Positions 1 through 13,271 of a stretch of DNA of 64,000 nucleotides are shown here, piece by piece (the stretch's first letter is position 1; each line of letters begins with the position of its first letter). Source of the stretch: Termitomyces sp. T153 (Eukaryota > Basidiomycota > Agaricomycetes > Agaricales > Lyophyllaceae); assembly GCA_018296165.2 (NCBI GenBank), contig JACKQL020000078.1, positions 161,151 to 225,150 of the forward strand, in the 5' to 3' direction. The notes below the pieces were generated by a model. It did no database searches, had not been told where the DNA came from, and worked only from the letters and a program-made list of their open reading frames with translations. A program made the position numbers and the translations under genes.

Positions 1-3000
1 TCCTCATTCAGAGTCCTCCCAAGCAAAAGCTTTTTCTTGCTTGGCAACCATGTTGACAAGAACATTGATTTTGTTGCTAGTCAGAAAGCCTGTGTTGTGG
101 TCTTTAACAACTTTTGCTTGTCATTTGCTAGTGCATCACTGTATTGGTATGAATGGCAGTGGATTTGGGTTGAGTGGTGGCATTGTTGCTAGTGGGTCAC
201 CAATAATGTATCACTCAATTCAAAAGTCTTTGCTAACATGGCCAGTGACAGGTTTGGTCTTCATAGCAATGGGCTTGTATTTCTTCTTTACTTGGACACC
301 TTTCTGCTTAGTGGGTTTGTTAGTGACAAACTCAGAAGCAAAAGGGGTGTTAACATAAATGGGAGTAATGTCAGCATTGGTTGTAGAGATAGGTGAAGTC
401 TGTCCAAGAATCAAAGGATTAGAAGTATCAGTAGAAACAAGATAAGAACAAGGGGGTAACAAAAAATCTGAAAGATCACTAGCTGTAGCATAAAGGTAAG
501 CTAGGGCAGGATTTGTCTGTGTGGTAGAATTGGTAAGTACAATGTCTTTGTCCAAATTACAAGAAGCTATACAAGTTGCTAGACTAGTTGAATGATCATA
601 GCTTATAATGACTGCTATGTCACTATTGTCATTGTTAATGTCTTTGGCAATGAAAGCAGCAGGGTGCTTCTGTTTCAAAGGGAACTTTTTGTCAATTCTT
701 TCATTTAGATTTACCACATGGAAATGTTGGTATAGTGTGCCACATGCCAGTGTTGGGGTCAGTGATGGTGATGGTGGTCTTGACATCACTAAGTGTATTG
801 ACCACACTTTGAGTTAAAACATTGAATGGGCATCCAAGGAGAATGTCATAGGCAGGAGACTGTCAAACATGAATCTGCAAATAAACCAGTATATCACCAA
901 TGGTGCAAGGTATGTTGCAGGCAAGTCCTAGTGATTGATCCATAGTGCTGTTAGTGCTTTGCATGTTCAAGACAATGTTGAGGTCATAAGATGGTCCATG
1001 GTAACTAGTAATTTTGGCAGACATCAAAATTATCTGGGAGCCACTATCAGTGATGCATTCTACTTCTTCTTTGTTATCAATCAGCATCATAACAGAACAA
1101 AGCAACTGTGAATCCTTAGTGACAGTGAGCACCACAGGCTCTTTTCCAAGAGGCAATGAATCAATATAAGCTTCAACAGGGTCAACAGATGCAAGTGGAG
1201 CCTTATCCAATGTAAGTCCATTAGCAGTTGCAATATTGGATCCTAGCAAAAACTGAGGTTCTTCAATAGCAAACATCAGCAAAATATGTTCAAAAATGTC
1301 ACTAGGGTCCTGTACTGTGTTAGCACTAGCTCCTACAAGTTGCTTATGCATAATGGCTGTCCTGAATTGATTCCTGATGTCCTGTGATACCAAGCAAAGT
1401 TCACCAACTAGAACTGTAACCTTGGTGCTTAAAACTCATTCAAAAACTGCTTTGGACTGTTCAATGTCATAGATGGGTGGCATAGTCCAATATGCACCAT
1501 CTTTAGATCTGTCAGGAGCAGCAAAATACCTATTAGTGGGAGGGGCATAGCAACTGGGGATGCCAGAGAATGAGTGGACTGGTGGCTGAGCAATGAGTTC
1601 TTTAGCAACAGACAGTTGATTGCTAGCAACAAGCCATTCAGGTGCTTTGCCTTTGTCTGCAGGCCCAGCAGCAGGAGGTGGAATAGAATTGGATGGGGGT
1701 GAGGTCACTGGGGTGCTGCTAGCCAGCTTCACCTTGGGGGTATTGTTTGCTGGTCAATATGCCATGCAGGAAACTTGTACACCATCAAACTTTTTGCCAG
1801 GTCACCTGAGTGCAAAGAGTTCACATTCCAAAGCCTCAATCCATTCTTCCTTGCTTAGCACTCAGCCCATAGTGACATCCTGTTGCATTACCTCATGAAT
1901 TAGTAACTGCTGCATTGCCACTCACTCTAGGTCAGGGTTAGCATTGGAAGAGAGTCTGCTGGTAATGATTTGTCCTGGGTTGAGCCTGTGTCATTCCTCA
2001 AAGTGTTCCATATAAAGCCATTTGCAAAATAGTTTGGAATCATAGCACCAAATGGTAGAATGATCTTGCCTTCAGTGTTATGATGGATCTTACTCTGTTG
2101 AATCATATCTTGCATTTTGATATATGTGCCACAGACCATGGTGTGACTTGTTTCACCATAGAAGTGGCAAGTACTGTTAGTGAACTGTTTGTGAGGCTGA
2201 GCATTGTTGTTAGTCAAGAGGGCTTCCAATTGTTCCAAGGCACTGATGATCACTGTGGTAGTCACTAACTCAAGGGTTTCCCTTTTTGGCATAGGTGACA
2301 GCAGAACTGGTGCATTAACAATTGGCAATGCCAAAGAGATACTGCTGGTGCCATTGCTGGAATAAGCAACATTCCTTGTTGCAATAGAGTTTGCCATTAG
2401 CAAGTAACCATCTAGCAATACATTAGAAATCCTGATAGTAGTCTGAAAACCTGTCCAAGGTCCCTAAGCCACTGTTAAAGGTCTGGTTAACAAGCCATTC
2501 AAGGTTGCCAAGGTTGTAACAAGCACTAGCATCCATGCCAGGGTATAGCCTGAGCACTGCTGCCTTCCATTCCTGGTACATGTAAGGTTGAGGTGCATTG
2601 TTGCCAATTGTAACATTGTTGCCAAATTCCAGTAAGCTAAGCCAAGTTTCTGCTATGTCATAAGAGACATAGCAAGCCACATATTCCTTCTTTTGGATAT
2701 CATTGGTAATGCCACAGTCAGTGAAGAAATATTCCAATTCCTTGAAGTACTGAGGGAGTTCCCTAGGGCAACTCTCATCCCACTTAGGTGCAATGGTATT
2801 GTTGCACAGTGGCATTCTAGCATGCCAGGTGGTGGAGTCATTGTTCATATTAGCAGTTGTTGGTATTGATGGTGGAAGGGAGTTAGTTGGCAATGCTGGG
2901 ATAGAATGGGCTTCTGGGAAGAAGATAGAGTTGGTAAGAGTTAGAGGTGAAAGAGGTGCATTGAGAAAGCTTTTGATAAAGGCACCTGGGAAGTCAGCAA

Positions 3001-3031
3001 GGATTTTGCTAACATCACAAAGGTTCCTCAC
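1..3031 (-). mobile_element. Ty3/gypsy-type gag-protease-pol fragment, decayed, cut by window edge
   Basis: Several minus-strand blocks line up head to tail in the order expected of a Ty3-type polyprotein. 3031-2423 is a gag-like block with capsid-type helices. 2418-1927 holds a damaged zinc knuckle (CHFYGETSH, where the second Cys is Tyr). 1732-1436 is a Pro-rich linker. 1393-863 carries a retropepsin-like DSGSQI motif. 807-220 resembles the stretch before reverse transcriptase (KKYKP...). The blocks are separated by stops and frame changes, so this is a dead copy. The reverse transcriptase would lie to the left of the window. The region is almost free of CG dinucleotides, as are the other old elements here. 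The class assignment rests on order and motifs, not on a database match. Confidence 0.6.
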
Positions 3032-3059
3032 ACTTTCAAGTTTGTTGGCAAGGGGTTGA

Positions 3060-4400
3060 GGTCAAGTCACTGGCAAAGAGTGCTGAGGAGTTGACAAAGA
3101 AGATTGGGGTAGTTTGCTAAAGATTTGCAAGCAATATTTTGCTTGAGCTCTGGTTTCTGGGAGAATGGTTAACTTCAAATACTCTTGTGGTGGGCTCCAA
3201 AATGATGTGCTCCTATGCCACCTAGTGCTGTGCAGGAAACCTGAAAGGAGGACCTAACACTAGTCACTAAATAGGGTAGGTGGCAGTAGGAAGTTAATAG
3301 TAGAGGGCAAGTAACTGTCCCAGAAAACAAGAGTGAACATGAGTGCAAGGTGCAAAATGGAAAGAGTTGCTATTGCTAGCCTGAGTCACTAGATGGTAAT
3401 AAAGAATTGCTAATGAGAGAAAGGGAAACAAGTGACAGTGAAAAACATTGCTAAGGCAGAGCAAACTTAGGCAGTCAAAGGGAGAGATGGGAAAGAAACA
3501 GGGGAGTGACAATAAACAGACTGAAATGGAGGACAAATGCAAACTAGTTGCTAGCCTCAGTTGCTAGCATTGCTAAATCAAAATATATGTGAAGGACACC
3601 CACAGTTGGTGTCACACAAAGTCAAAGACAAGGTCAGCAAGACTTATCACTAAGTCATTGTCAAAAGGAAGAGAGAGAGTGAGAGAGTGTAATAGAGACA
3701 AAGTGAAATCTCAAGCTGGTAAGCTTAGAGATAAAGAGAGTACAATTCAATTGGGTGATACAATTCTTGGGGTGTCTATGTACAGGCAGTATTTATACTA
3801 TTTGAAGGTATAATATGGGAAAAGAAACAAATAGTCACCACTAGTGATGGCATCTGCCAAAGTGTTTATGATACATACATGGTGTCAATCTGTAACTGAG
3901 TGAAAAAAATAAGTGAAGTCAATGCAACACATAAAAACAATAAATCTCAAAAAGAGCAAGTCCAATGTCAATACCTGAAGTGTAGATGCTGTTCAAGTAT
4001 GTTTGTAAGCTCAACAAGAAAAATAATAAGTAAGAAATCACATGACTATCAATATATCCATATATGGGGGGCAAGCCATGTTGTTGCCAAGAAAGTTGCT
4101 AGCAATCTTTGCTAAGAAAGGTCTTGGCCTTGTTGTTCTAGACTCAAGGTCCAGACTCCACTTGTGATTGATAAGTCTTCTGGTCACTAAAATCCCATGC
4201 AAATGCTGTGCTGTTCCAGACTTTGGGGCTAGGCCTCATGTGCTAACTGTCATGACTTGTGCCATGTCAAAATAGTCAGCTGCCATTCAGTCTGAAATGC
4301 CACAAATGGTGCTTAGTGACAAGTGGGTCTTATCAACATTCTGATGGGACATAGTCCTCAGGCCATGCATCATAAGTAGTATTCTCCTGGAACACTACCC
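3060..4400. other. Non-coding flank of the gag remnant, possible LTR
   Basis: No convincing coding frame. Upstream of the minus-strand gag, positions 3182-3199 read on the minus strand as TGGAGCCCACCACAAGAG. This starts with the TGG expected of a tRNA primer-binding site, and just beyond it (3202 onward) the LTR would begin. I could not find the outer LTR end, so the LTR is only a suggestion. The octamer TTGCTAGC and variants recur through this stretch. Confidence 0.25.
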
Positions 4401-4401
4401 C

Positions 4402-5371
4402 TCAGTCATCTATGTAGGACTTCTCAAAGTCCTTGAGATTGCCATTGCAGAATTGCTGCAACACAATTCTGTCTTCCCAGGTCAACACCCCACATGTTGA
4501 CCCAGCAGTTCTCCCATGCACCACAGGTTGCTCAATTGTAATCACCAACCCAGCTTCTATAGAAGCTAGATCAGGAGCCACAATTATGCCCATTATAGCA
4601 TGTCACTGACCATCCACTGCAGCCTGTTGTGCCACATAATTATGCAGCATCTCTTCAGGCTGCTGTAGCACTTGTAATAGGGTCAATGCTTTGTTGACCA
4701 GAGACAGTGGGGGTAATTGAGCCCCACCTATGAACAGCAATAGCATTGTATTATACCTGCAATCCATGTACCTTCTTTATCTGGAGGTAGTCTGCTACCT
4801 CCTGTACCAGCAAAATCATATAAAGTTCCATGAACTTTACAGGGTCAGTTGGGATAAGTTCCTCACCAAATAACTGCTGGATTGCAATATTTTTAGCTAC
4901 TCTTGCAGCTAGACATTGCTGGGTTGAAGTCTTTGGGACCTCAACCTGGTCTTGTCAGAATACCAACACCCTCCTACAGAGAATGCCATCTGGGTTCACT
5001 TCACTGTCAGTACTTGAAGTGTCTCTGACATCCTCTGGAATTGTCTCAATAAATGCCAAGGGACCTGCTGTGTGTAAGCCCAGCATCAATCCCACTTGCA
5101 AACAAACAGGGCTGAGGGCCCTGTAAAGAGCTTCTTCCACACTCCTTAGCGGTGTAATCACCATTGAGAAGTCACTCAGACCTCCCACAACCACTGGAAA
5201 GGATCTCAGTCCTTCCACTTGCAGCATAGTAGGTGCATGCAAGGGAGTCTTCTGCTTCCTTGCTGCCCCTGCTGCACCCTCAGACTCTACTGTTGGGTAC
5301 ATTTGAGCAGAGGGCACATGAGTGCCCTCCATTGTGGAGCTCATCCAACCACCCAAGGATGGTTGTGGCAT
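4402..5371 (-). pseudogene. Unrecognised decayed coding region
   Basis: An open block at 5371-4955 (138 codons) is followed in the same direction by shorter open blocks down to 4402, with stops between them. The readable parts are rich in Pro, Ser and acidic residues and show no motif that I recognise. Sequence resembling its start recurs upstream at about 5690-5850, as part of a local degenerate repeat. CpG is nearly absent. It may be a transposon-derived ORF or an old host gene. Confidence 0.3.
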
Positions 5372-6560
5372 TGAAAATCTTTTCTCAGAAGTTTGACTTC
5401 AAGCTCTGCAAACAAGTCCACATTTGTTTGACTTAAAAAAATGTAATGTTTCCATTATGAGTTTGTGCAGCTTACAGTTCACACCTCATAAGTCAAAACC
5501 AGTCAATTGGTCTAGTCTACAAAGTATGAAGTAAGGCACTGCCTTATATAATTACAATATGGGTATTTAAAGGTAGTGTCATCTGACACTACCTAATAAT
5601 AATTGATAACTAAATAAATATTATATGATTATGTTACTGAAGGGTAATAGGCACTCCATTACAACAATGGGGTAATCATGGTAGGAGATTCTTGAGGTTC
5701 TCCCATGTTCACTGGGAAGGACCCAAGTCTTCCCACTCACACCAGCATAGGCACATACAGAGGGTTTTTTTCTTTGTTTGCAAACATTGGCTGCACTGCA
5801 GGTTCTACTTTTGGGTACAGCCTCTCAGAGGGCACTCTTCTGCTCCTAGTAGCAACACCACCTAGACCAGCACAGCTGGTCTAATGGAAGTAGCTGCTGG
5901 CAGCACTCCTGATATCACCATGCTCTCTCTACCCACACCATGAAGTGATGTGGCAAGTTCCATTTATTCATATGGAGCTCCAAGCAGTACTCATCCACTA
6001 AATGTTTGGCATCAGAACCAAACACCTAGCTCTTGATGGTCATAATGGTGCCCAGTAAAGAAGGTGAATATTAAAAATTTTCATGTTCTAATTGCTATTG
6101 GCAGTGAACTTCTGAAGGAAGTTCAGTCTGCTTGGCACTTCATAGTGTGTCCAAATCAATGCAAATCTGACTTAAAAAAAATGTAAGTTGCCATTAGGGT
6201 TCTCACAGCTTACAATACACAACCCATAAGTCAATTACCTGTCATGATTTTGTACTATGGGTATGCAAGTAAGGCAATGCCTTATGTAATGCAATAGGTA
6301 CACTAAATAAACAGCATGCCAATCAAAGTTAAATATAGTAATAATAAATATTCTGAATAATAGATAATGACTATACTAAGGAGGTTCAGGAAATGCTCCA
6401 TTACAAAACCTTTGTTTCTCTGGTAGCAAGAACAATTAAACCAGCTAAAACTAGTTTCATTGGAGTGGCTGCTGGGAGCCCTTCTGACATCACTACACTC
6501 CCTGACCACATCTTGCTGTAATGTGGCAAATTCTGATGTTTTGGAAAACAATAGGTGTTG
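5170..6560. repeat. Degenerate local repeat, two to three partial units
   Basis: Blocks recur in the same order. 5190-5320 resembles 5690-5850 (both end in a run like GGGTACA...CAGAGGGCAC). 5431-5570 resembles 6170-6300 (GACTTAAAAAAA, then a shared CCATAAGTCAA / GCCTTATRTAAT block). 5870-5960 resembles 6455-6540. Unit length is roughly 600-700 bp with many substitutions. No intact gene is visible. The left end of segmental copy A falls inside this repeat. Confidence 0.5.
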
Positions 6561-7488
6561 CTCCATGTATCAAAGGTTTTTGAGCTGGTAAAAATGCCTA
6601 AGTAAATCATGGATTCATGAAAACAAGTATGCCTTACATTATGTAATATGTACAATTAAATGGGCAGCACCAAAGGGTGCTGTCAAATACAGGTAAATAA
6701 AGTAGTATTCTGTCCAGAAATAGTATATCAGGTTTTCTTGTCAATATTTCCTTGGAAAACACTATCATGAGACACTGACTTCCTCCTTTCTTCCTTATTA
6801 TATTTTTTCCAGTCCACTTACTCCTGACTTTCTTTGTTGTCATATTATTCTCATTTCTCTCTCTTTTATAAGCATAAAACAAGACACTTTACATGGCAGA
6901 TTCCTATTATACCCAAATCTGAGGCTGTCTTCATAGAATGGCCTCACATTGGGTGAGGTACTTTCTGCCTGAATACAGGAGTGACTATAGGAACCACTAT
7001 ATGACACAAACATCTGTCAAATCCAAATATTTGTTTGTATCAAGGCCAATATGGTAGCTTAAGGAGAGGATCAGATATCCTAGCAGGAAGATCCTGCACT
7101 GAGCAGGCTAGAGACTTGCCTTGTGACAGAGATTTCTCTTCTTATGTGAGACCCAATATTACATTCCCATAATCTGTCAACTTACAGAGATGTACAAACC
7201 AGTTACATATGCAGGGTTTTCAAGGATACTTTGAACTACCCTCCAACTGTAATAACAATTATGTGCTACTGCTTCATGACATTTAGATCAAAAGATGGGT
7301 TCATAAGATGGACTCATGATGGGTGAAGGCACTTTCTGCCTCTTAAAAGGAATGACCACAGAAACCACTAAACAGCAGAAACATTTGATGAATTTATTTA
7401 AGAGAACAATATAATTGCTATGTTAGACAGGAATTTATTTACTTGTGCAGTTAATGAAAAAGCATAGATGGGAGCATCAGAGAATATA
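5962..7488. other. NLR 3' flank without a recognised gene
   Basis: AT-rich, CpG-poor DNA downstream of the NLR-like gene. Only short open frames occur, and none is conserved in frame with copy B. Copy B lacks about 50 bp present here near 6680-6730. A short pair of similar blocks (around 6900-7030 and 7310-7380, both with ACTTTCTGCCT and ACCACTA) suggests an old internal duplication. Confidence 0.5.
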
Positions 7489-10400
7489 TCAGAAGAAAGG
7501 GACATAACATTGTGCCCAATCTTCTCCAAATTTGTATGTTACAAAATCCATATGATAAGAGGGAGAAGATGAAATAATGAGAGTATTGATTGGGTGGTAT
7601 AATGTTGTGTGAACATAATCAGGAACCCACATTAATAGATGTGTAGTAGGGGTAAACACTATCCAACCATCATTTGTGCACTTCCATGTAGCATATTGAC
7701 TATCCCACACCCTCATAGAATTGTCACTTGAAGTAGAGACAGTGACCTTGCCATCTGGCAAGAATGCAACAGATGTGACAGGGCCAGTGTGGCCATGTAA
7801 CTCCTGCAACTGTGCACCACTGGAGGCATCCCATACCCTCATAGATAACTCATTTGAACAAGAGACAATGGACTTTCCATCTGGTGAGAATGCAACAGAT
7901 GTGACAGTGTCAGTGTGGCCATTTAATTCCTGCAACTGTGCACCACTGGAGGCATCCCACACCCTCACAGATTTGTCATATGAGCCAGAGACAATGGTCT
8001 TCCCATCTGGTGAGAATGCAACAGATGTGACCCAGTCAGTGTGGCCATGTAACTCCTGCAACTGTGCACCACTGGAGGCATCCCACATCCTCATAGATCT
8101 GTCATATGAGCCAGAGACAATGGATATCCCATCTGGTGAGAATGCAACAGATGTGACAAGGCTAGTGTGGCCATGTAACTCCTGCAACTGTGCACCACTG
8201 GAGGCATCCCACACCCTCACAGATCTGTCATATGAGCCAGAGACAATGGACTTCCCATCTGGTGAGATTGCAACAGATTTGACAGAGCCAGTGTGGCCAT
8301 GTAACTCCTGCAACTCTGCACCACTGGAAGCATCCCACACCCTCACAGACAAGTCATCTGAGCCAGAGACAATGGACTTCCCATCTGGTGAGAATGCAAC
8401 AGATGTGACAGGGCTAGTGTGGCCATGTAACTCCTGCAACTGTGCACCACTGGAGGCATCCCACACCCTCACAGATCTGTCATATGAGCCAGAGACAATG
8501 GATATCCCATCTGGTGAGATTGCAACAGATTTGACAGAGTCAATGTGGCTATGTAACTCCTGCAACTGTGCACCATTGGAGGCATTCCACACCCTCACAG
8601 ATTTGTCATATGAGCCAGAGACAATGGACTTCCTATCTGTTGAGAATGCAACAGATGTGACCCAGTCAGTGTGGCCATTTAATTCCTGCAACTGTGCACC
8701 ATGGAAGAAATCCCACACCCTCACAGACAAGTCATCTGAGCCAGAGACAATGGACTTCCCATCTGGTGAGAATGCAACAGATGTGACAAAGTCAGTGTGG
8801 CCATGTAACTCCTGCAACTGTGCACCACTGGAGGCATCCCACACCCTCACAGATTTGTCATATGAGCCAGAGACAATGGACTTTCCATCTGGTGAGAATG
8901 CAACAGATGTGACAGGGCCAGTGTGGCCATGTAACTCCTGCAACTGTGCACCACTGGAGGCATTCCACACCCTCACAGATTCATCATATGAGCCAAAGAC
9001 AATTGATTTCCCATCTGGTGAGAATGCAACAGATGTGACAAAGTCAGTGTGGCTATGTAATTCCTGCAACTGTGCACCACTGGAGGCATCCCACACCCTC
9101 ACAGATTTGTCATCTGAGCCAGAGACAATGGTCTTCCCATCTGGTGAGAATGCAACAGATGTGACAAAGTCAGTGTGGCCATGTAACTCCTGCAACTGTG
9201 CACCACTGGAGGCATCCCACATCCTCATAGATCTGTCATATGAGCCAGAGACAATGGATATCCCATCTGGTGAGAATGCAACAGATGTGACAAGGCTAGT
9301 GTGGCCATGTAACTCCTGCAACTGTGCACCACTGGAGGCATCCCACACCCTCACAGATCTGTCATATGAGCCAGAGACAATGGACTTCCCATCTGGTGAG
9401 ATTGCAACAGATTTGACAGAGCCAGTGTGGCCATGTAACTCCTGCAACTCTGCACCACTGGAAGCATCCCACACCCTCACAGACAAGTCATCTGAGCCAG
9501 AGACAATGGACTTCCCATCTGGTGAGAATGCAACAGATGTGACAGGGCCATTGTGGCTATGTAACTCCTGCAACTGTGCACCATTGGAGGCATCCCACAC
9601 CCTCACAGATTTGTCATATGAGCCAGAGACAATGGACTTCCCATCTGGTGAGAATGCAACAGATGTGATAGAGCCAGTGTGGCCAATTAACTCCTGCAAC
9701 TGTGCACTACTGGAGGCATCCCACACCCTCACAGATTTGTCATCTGAGCCAGAGACAATGGAGTTTCCATCTGGTGAGAATGCAACAGATATGACAGGGC
9801 CAGTGTGGCCATGTAACTCCTGCAACTGTGCACCACTGGAGGCATCCCACATCCTCATAGATCTGTCATATGAGCCAGAGACAATGGATATCCCATCTGG
9901 TGAGAATGCAACAGATGTGACAAGGCTAGTGTGGCCATGTAACTCCTGCAACTGTGCACCACTGGAGGCATCCCACACCCTCACAGATCTGTCATATGAG
10001 CCAGAGACAATGGACTTCCCATCTGGTGAGAATGCAACAGATGTGACAGAGTGAGTGTGGCCATGTAACTCCTGCAACTGTGCACCACTGGAGGCATCCC
10101 ACATCCTCATAGATCTGTCATCTGAGCCAGAGACAATGGAGTTTCCATCTGGTGAGAATGCAACAGATGTGACAGGGCCATTGTGGCCATGTAACTCCTG
10201 CAACTGTGCACCACTGGAGGCATCCCACACCCTCACAGATTTGTCATCTGAGCCAGAGACAATGGACTTCCCATCTGGTGAGAATCCAATAGATGTGACA
10301 CAGCCAGTATGGCCATGTAACTCCTGCAGCTGTCTACCACTGGATGCATCCCACACCCTCACAGAATTGTCATATGAGCCAGAGACAATGGACTTCCCAT

Positions 10401-13271
10401 CTGGTGAAAATGCAACACAATTAACACTACTTTCCTGCAATATGCTCACTTTGGCCATTGTCAGTCTTCTTTCACCAATTAGAGATGGAATTAAAGGGAA
10501 TTCCTCTTTCCATCTTTTTATTAGGTTGCTATCACTTAAGAATGTTGCTAATGCTGAAAGATATAGATGTGGTGTGGACTGAGCTGCTGGACTTGATGTA
10601 AAGTAGGCAGCAAAGTTAGCTGTCTCATTCATGTTTTGTATGAGATATGAGTAACTGTCAACCTGTTGCTATCATACTATCAATCTTATTGAATATATTG
10701 AATTAGAACTCTCTTGCCTTCATAATACATTCAATGACTTGTTGAAGCATGATATGACACTGCTTTGATAATTGAAGTAAATTCATCACTTCTATCCAAA
10801 AAAGCACATGAATTTCAAGGAATTTTTCCATTTTGTATAAAATATTCTTGTGCTCTTGTAGTGTGGCTTTCATTATGTGTTGTGCCCAGTGCTGGCATGC
10901 ATATTTAAGGACACCTGATATTTTCTCCTTGATACAAGTTTGAAGATTTGGTACTTGGGTGTCTTTGAAAAATGATGAAGGTAAATTGCAGATGTTAAAC
11001 TGAAGCTCTCTCTGCATGATATCAAAGCAAGACTGAGCAAGTAGAGCATGATGAGAGGCTGCATCACAGGACATGTCCTTGGTATAACTTGATGAATTGT
11101 TGAAATCTGTCAAATATATTTTGGATGATTGTCCTTGAGCAAAGACAAAGTCTGGAAAAGAAGCATGGTACCAAAAGACTTTATCATTTTTCACATAAAG
11201 AACTGCATGGAGCTTTTTAATGAGATCATCAGCTCGCTCTTCCATATCTTTTACATTTATAGCATTACAGAGTCCTGCTGCAACAGAAGTAGATATACGC
11301 TTTTCAGTGCAAAGAATTGTATGGAGGAGTTTTAAGCGAGCTTCAACATGATCCTTTTGAACTTGAACAAATGCTTCAGACAGTATTTGATGGTACAAAT
11401 TATCAATCAGTGTTCTTGAATCAAAAGAATCTGGCACTTCTGACATTTTTGTATCATTTGTAGGATCAAGCAGCTGTCTCATCTTATCTTGTTGCTCTCC
11501 TGGGGTTCCTGATGATATGTACCTCACAGCAGTTGAAGCATAGATAAACAGACCATTTGCTTTTCTTCCAAGCTCTTTGAGTTCAAGCTTATTCTGAAAC
11601 ACAGGCAAGGCATGATGTAAGTATGTCATAATATCTCTATCAGCCTGCTCCTGAGACACATCTTGAAGACAACAAACTGAGTCAGGTGGAAAGGATGCAC
11701 ATAGCTTGGCAAGTTCAGGATCTGGTCTACTTGTAACAAGAAACTTGAGCCCTTGTAAATGCCCACTTTGAATAGTCATAAGCAGTTTTCTGAGAAATTC
11801 TGCTCCTGCTTTTCCCTCAATTTCATCTAAAGCATCAATAACTATGAGGTATGGTGGTAGGTCTGAAGAACGGTTCTCAACAGACTTCTGCCAAGGTCCA
11901 ACTAAGAGGTCATTCATCTGATTTGACAAGGGTTTGTTGACAGAGTTAAATCCACCACTAGCAGCATGTAATGACTCTGCATACACATGAGAGTGATGAG
12001 CAAGCTGATAAACCAGAGTAGGAATAATATGTTTTTGATATTTTGTCTCCTCAAATTGCCTAGAGCAAAAAAAAGTGGCCTGCAAAGTCCTCAACACTTC
12101 TTTGCCATTGTCAAACTGCTCAGCTACAGAGTAGGCAATAGTTGATTTGCCTGAGCCTGCATGGCCAGTCAGCCAAAAAACTGGTGGGCTTGTTAATGCT
12201 GAATCTTGAGCCCATTCATAAATTTGTTCAAGAATAGAAACACGAGTTCCTAATAGGCAAGCTCCACGAGACAATGTTGGCACACCTTCAAGATTGTAAT
12301 TGTATATAGCCTTGTCAGAATAAGGCCAATTCTTGAGTTGTAGTTTCTAAGGATCAAATTAGTTTATACCAGTTACTTAAAACCATGCCAGTCTCATACA
12401 TCAAGTGATTTTTGCAGATTAAAAATATTCTGATCAATCTTGAGAGCAAACCTAATCTAAAGAAATTTAGTTTTAGCTTTATACTTCAAACATGCATACA
12501 AACAATCACACCTGAAAATCCTTTATCTGCTCATCAATGTATTTGAAAATGCTATTGAGCTGTGACTTGTCCTGCTCATTCTGAAGAATTTTCTTCCATG
12601 TTGCTTTCTTAGATATACCATCAAGTTCACTAAGCTTAGTAGCAAGTCTCCTGCTCAACATTAGCCTTACAATAGTAGGTAAATATCACTGAACACACTC
12701 AGCAAAGACTTTCATCAGATCCTTTGAGTCAGTATCATTGGTCTTGGCCAGCTCATGTTCCATAGCACTGAGGCGTTCTTGAGTTCTTACTATCTGAGTT
12801 TTTAACTCATCATTGTTGTCAGAAACAGCCTGGAATCGAGTTCAGCTGATGCATCATATAATATGAAGAAAAAACATACATCATAAAGCTCAGTAAGAGT
12901 ATTAACAATACCAAGAGGAACCTGGAATGGTGTTCCAGCCAATGAATCCTCAGCCTTCTTGAGCAAGAGCTCAACACCATTCCAAGCTAGTTGAAGTCCA
13001 TCTTTCATCACGGTGCCTGAGCTATGAATTAGACAAAGGGCTAAGATGACCAATGCCCATTGTGCTTACCTGTATCCATAGAAGCTAGCACAGATGAAAA
13101 AGCCGGTCAATTGTGAGAGATGTGTTCGAAGGATTGACCCGAGCGCTTACGAGCAGGTGGTGAATCACGACGTTTTGAAAACACTGATTTGAGCCATCGA
13201 AACACTGATTTGAGGCCTTGGATGAGCATTTGCCTCTTCGAGGAGGGCTTGTCTTTCTGGTCTGCGGACAT
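7489..13271 (-). CDS. NLR-like NACHT-WD40 STAND protein, seven exons
   Basis: Predicted signal-responsive NTPase of the fungal NLR (NWD/HET-E-like) group, thought to act in non-self recognition. Exons read 13271-13151, 13084-13070, 13016-12880, 12829-12699, 12650-12512, 12346-10710 and 10654-7489. They join in frame to 1781 residues. The N-terminus is a short basic segment, then a helical domain (about 50-180) of unknown class. The NACHT domain follows: Walker A GHAGSGKST at about 242-250, Walker B LIVIDALDE at about 348-356, and TSRPD as sensor-like motif. Helical linker, then 22 WD40 repeats (about 801-1724), then a tail ending DWAQCY typical of these proteins. Two stop codons seen on naive reading fall inside predicted introns of 48 nt (12651-12698) and 55 nt (10655-10709). 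The donor of the latter, GTTCTA, is weak. Intactness depends on those introns being real. Confidence 0.85.
7663..10434 (-). repeat. 22 tandem 126-bp WD40 repeats
   Basis: Each 126-bp unit encodes 42 residues of the form VTSVAFSPDGKSIVSGS-x-D-x-SVRVWDASSGAQLQE. Units are nearly identical except at a few codons: the residues just before VTSV (TGP, TSL, TDF, TDW, THS), the two or three residues after VSGS, and the ASSG turn. Units 8-10 are repeated almost exactly as units 17-19, nine units (1134 bp) away, and units 4-5 share the same type. This shows amplification in blocks. The array contains essentially no CG dinucleotide. Confidence 0.97.

Noticed and set aside
7721..10054. Very long plus-strand open frame (777 codons, continued at 10055-10582) antisense to the WD40 array
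   Set aside because: It is the exact antisense of the 126-bp repeats. A 42-codon periodic frame with no stop arises automatically from the repeat, and it has no start context or independent domain.
12686..12688. TGA as a shared nonsense mutation in the NLR N-terminal region
   Set aside because: It lies within a 48-nt GT-AG intron candidate that has a CTAAT branch-like site and preserves frame. Both copies share it, which fits an intron better than a shared lesion.
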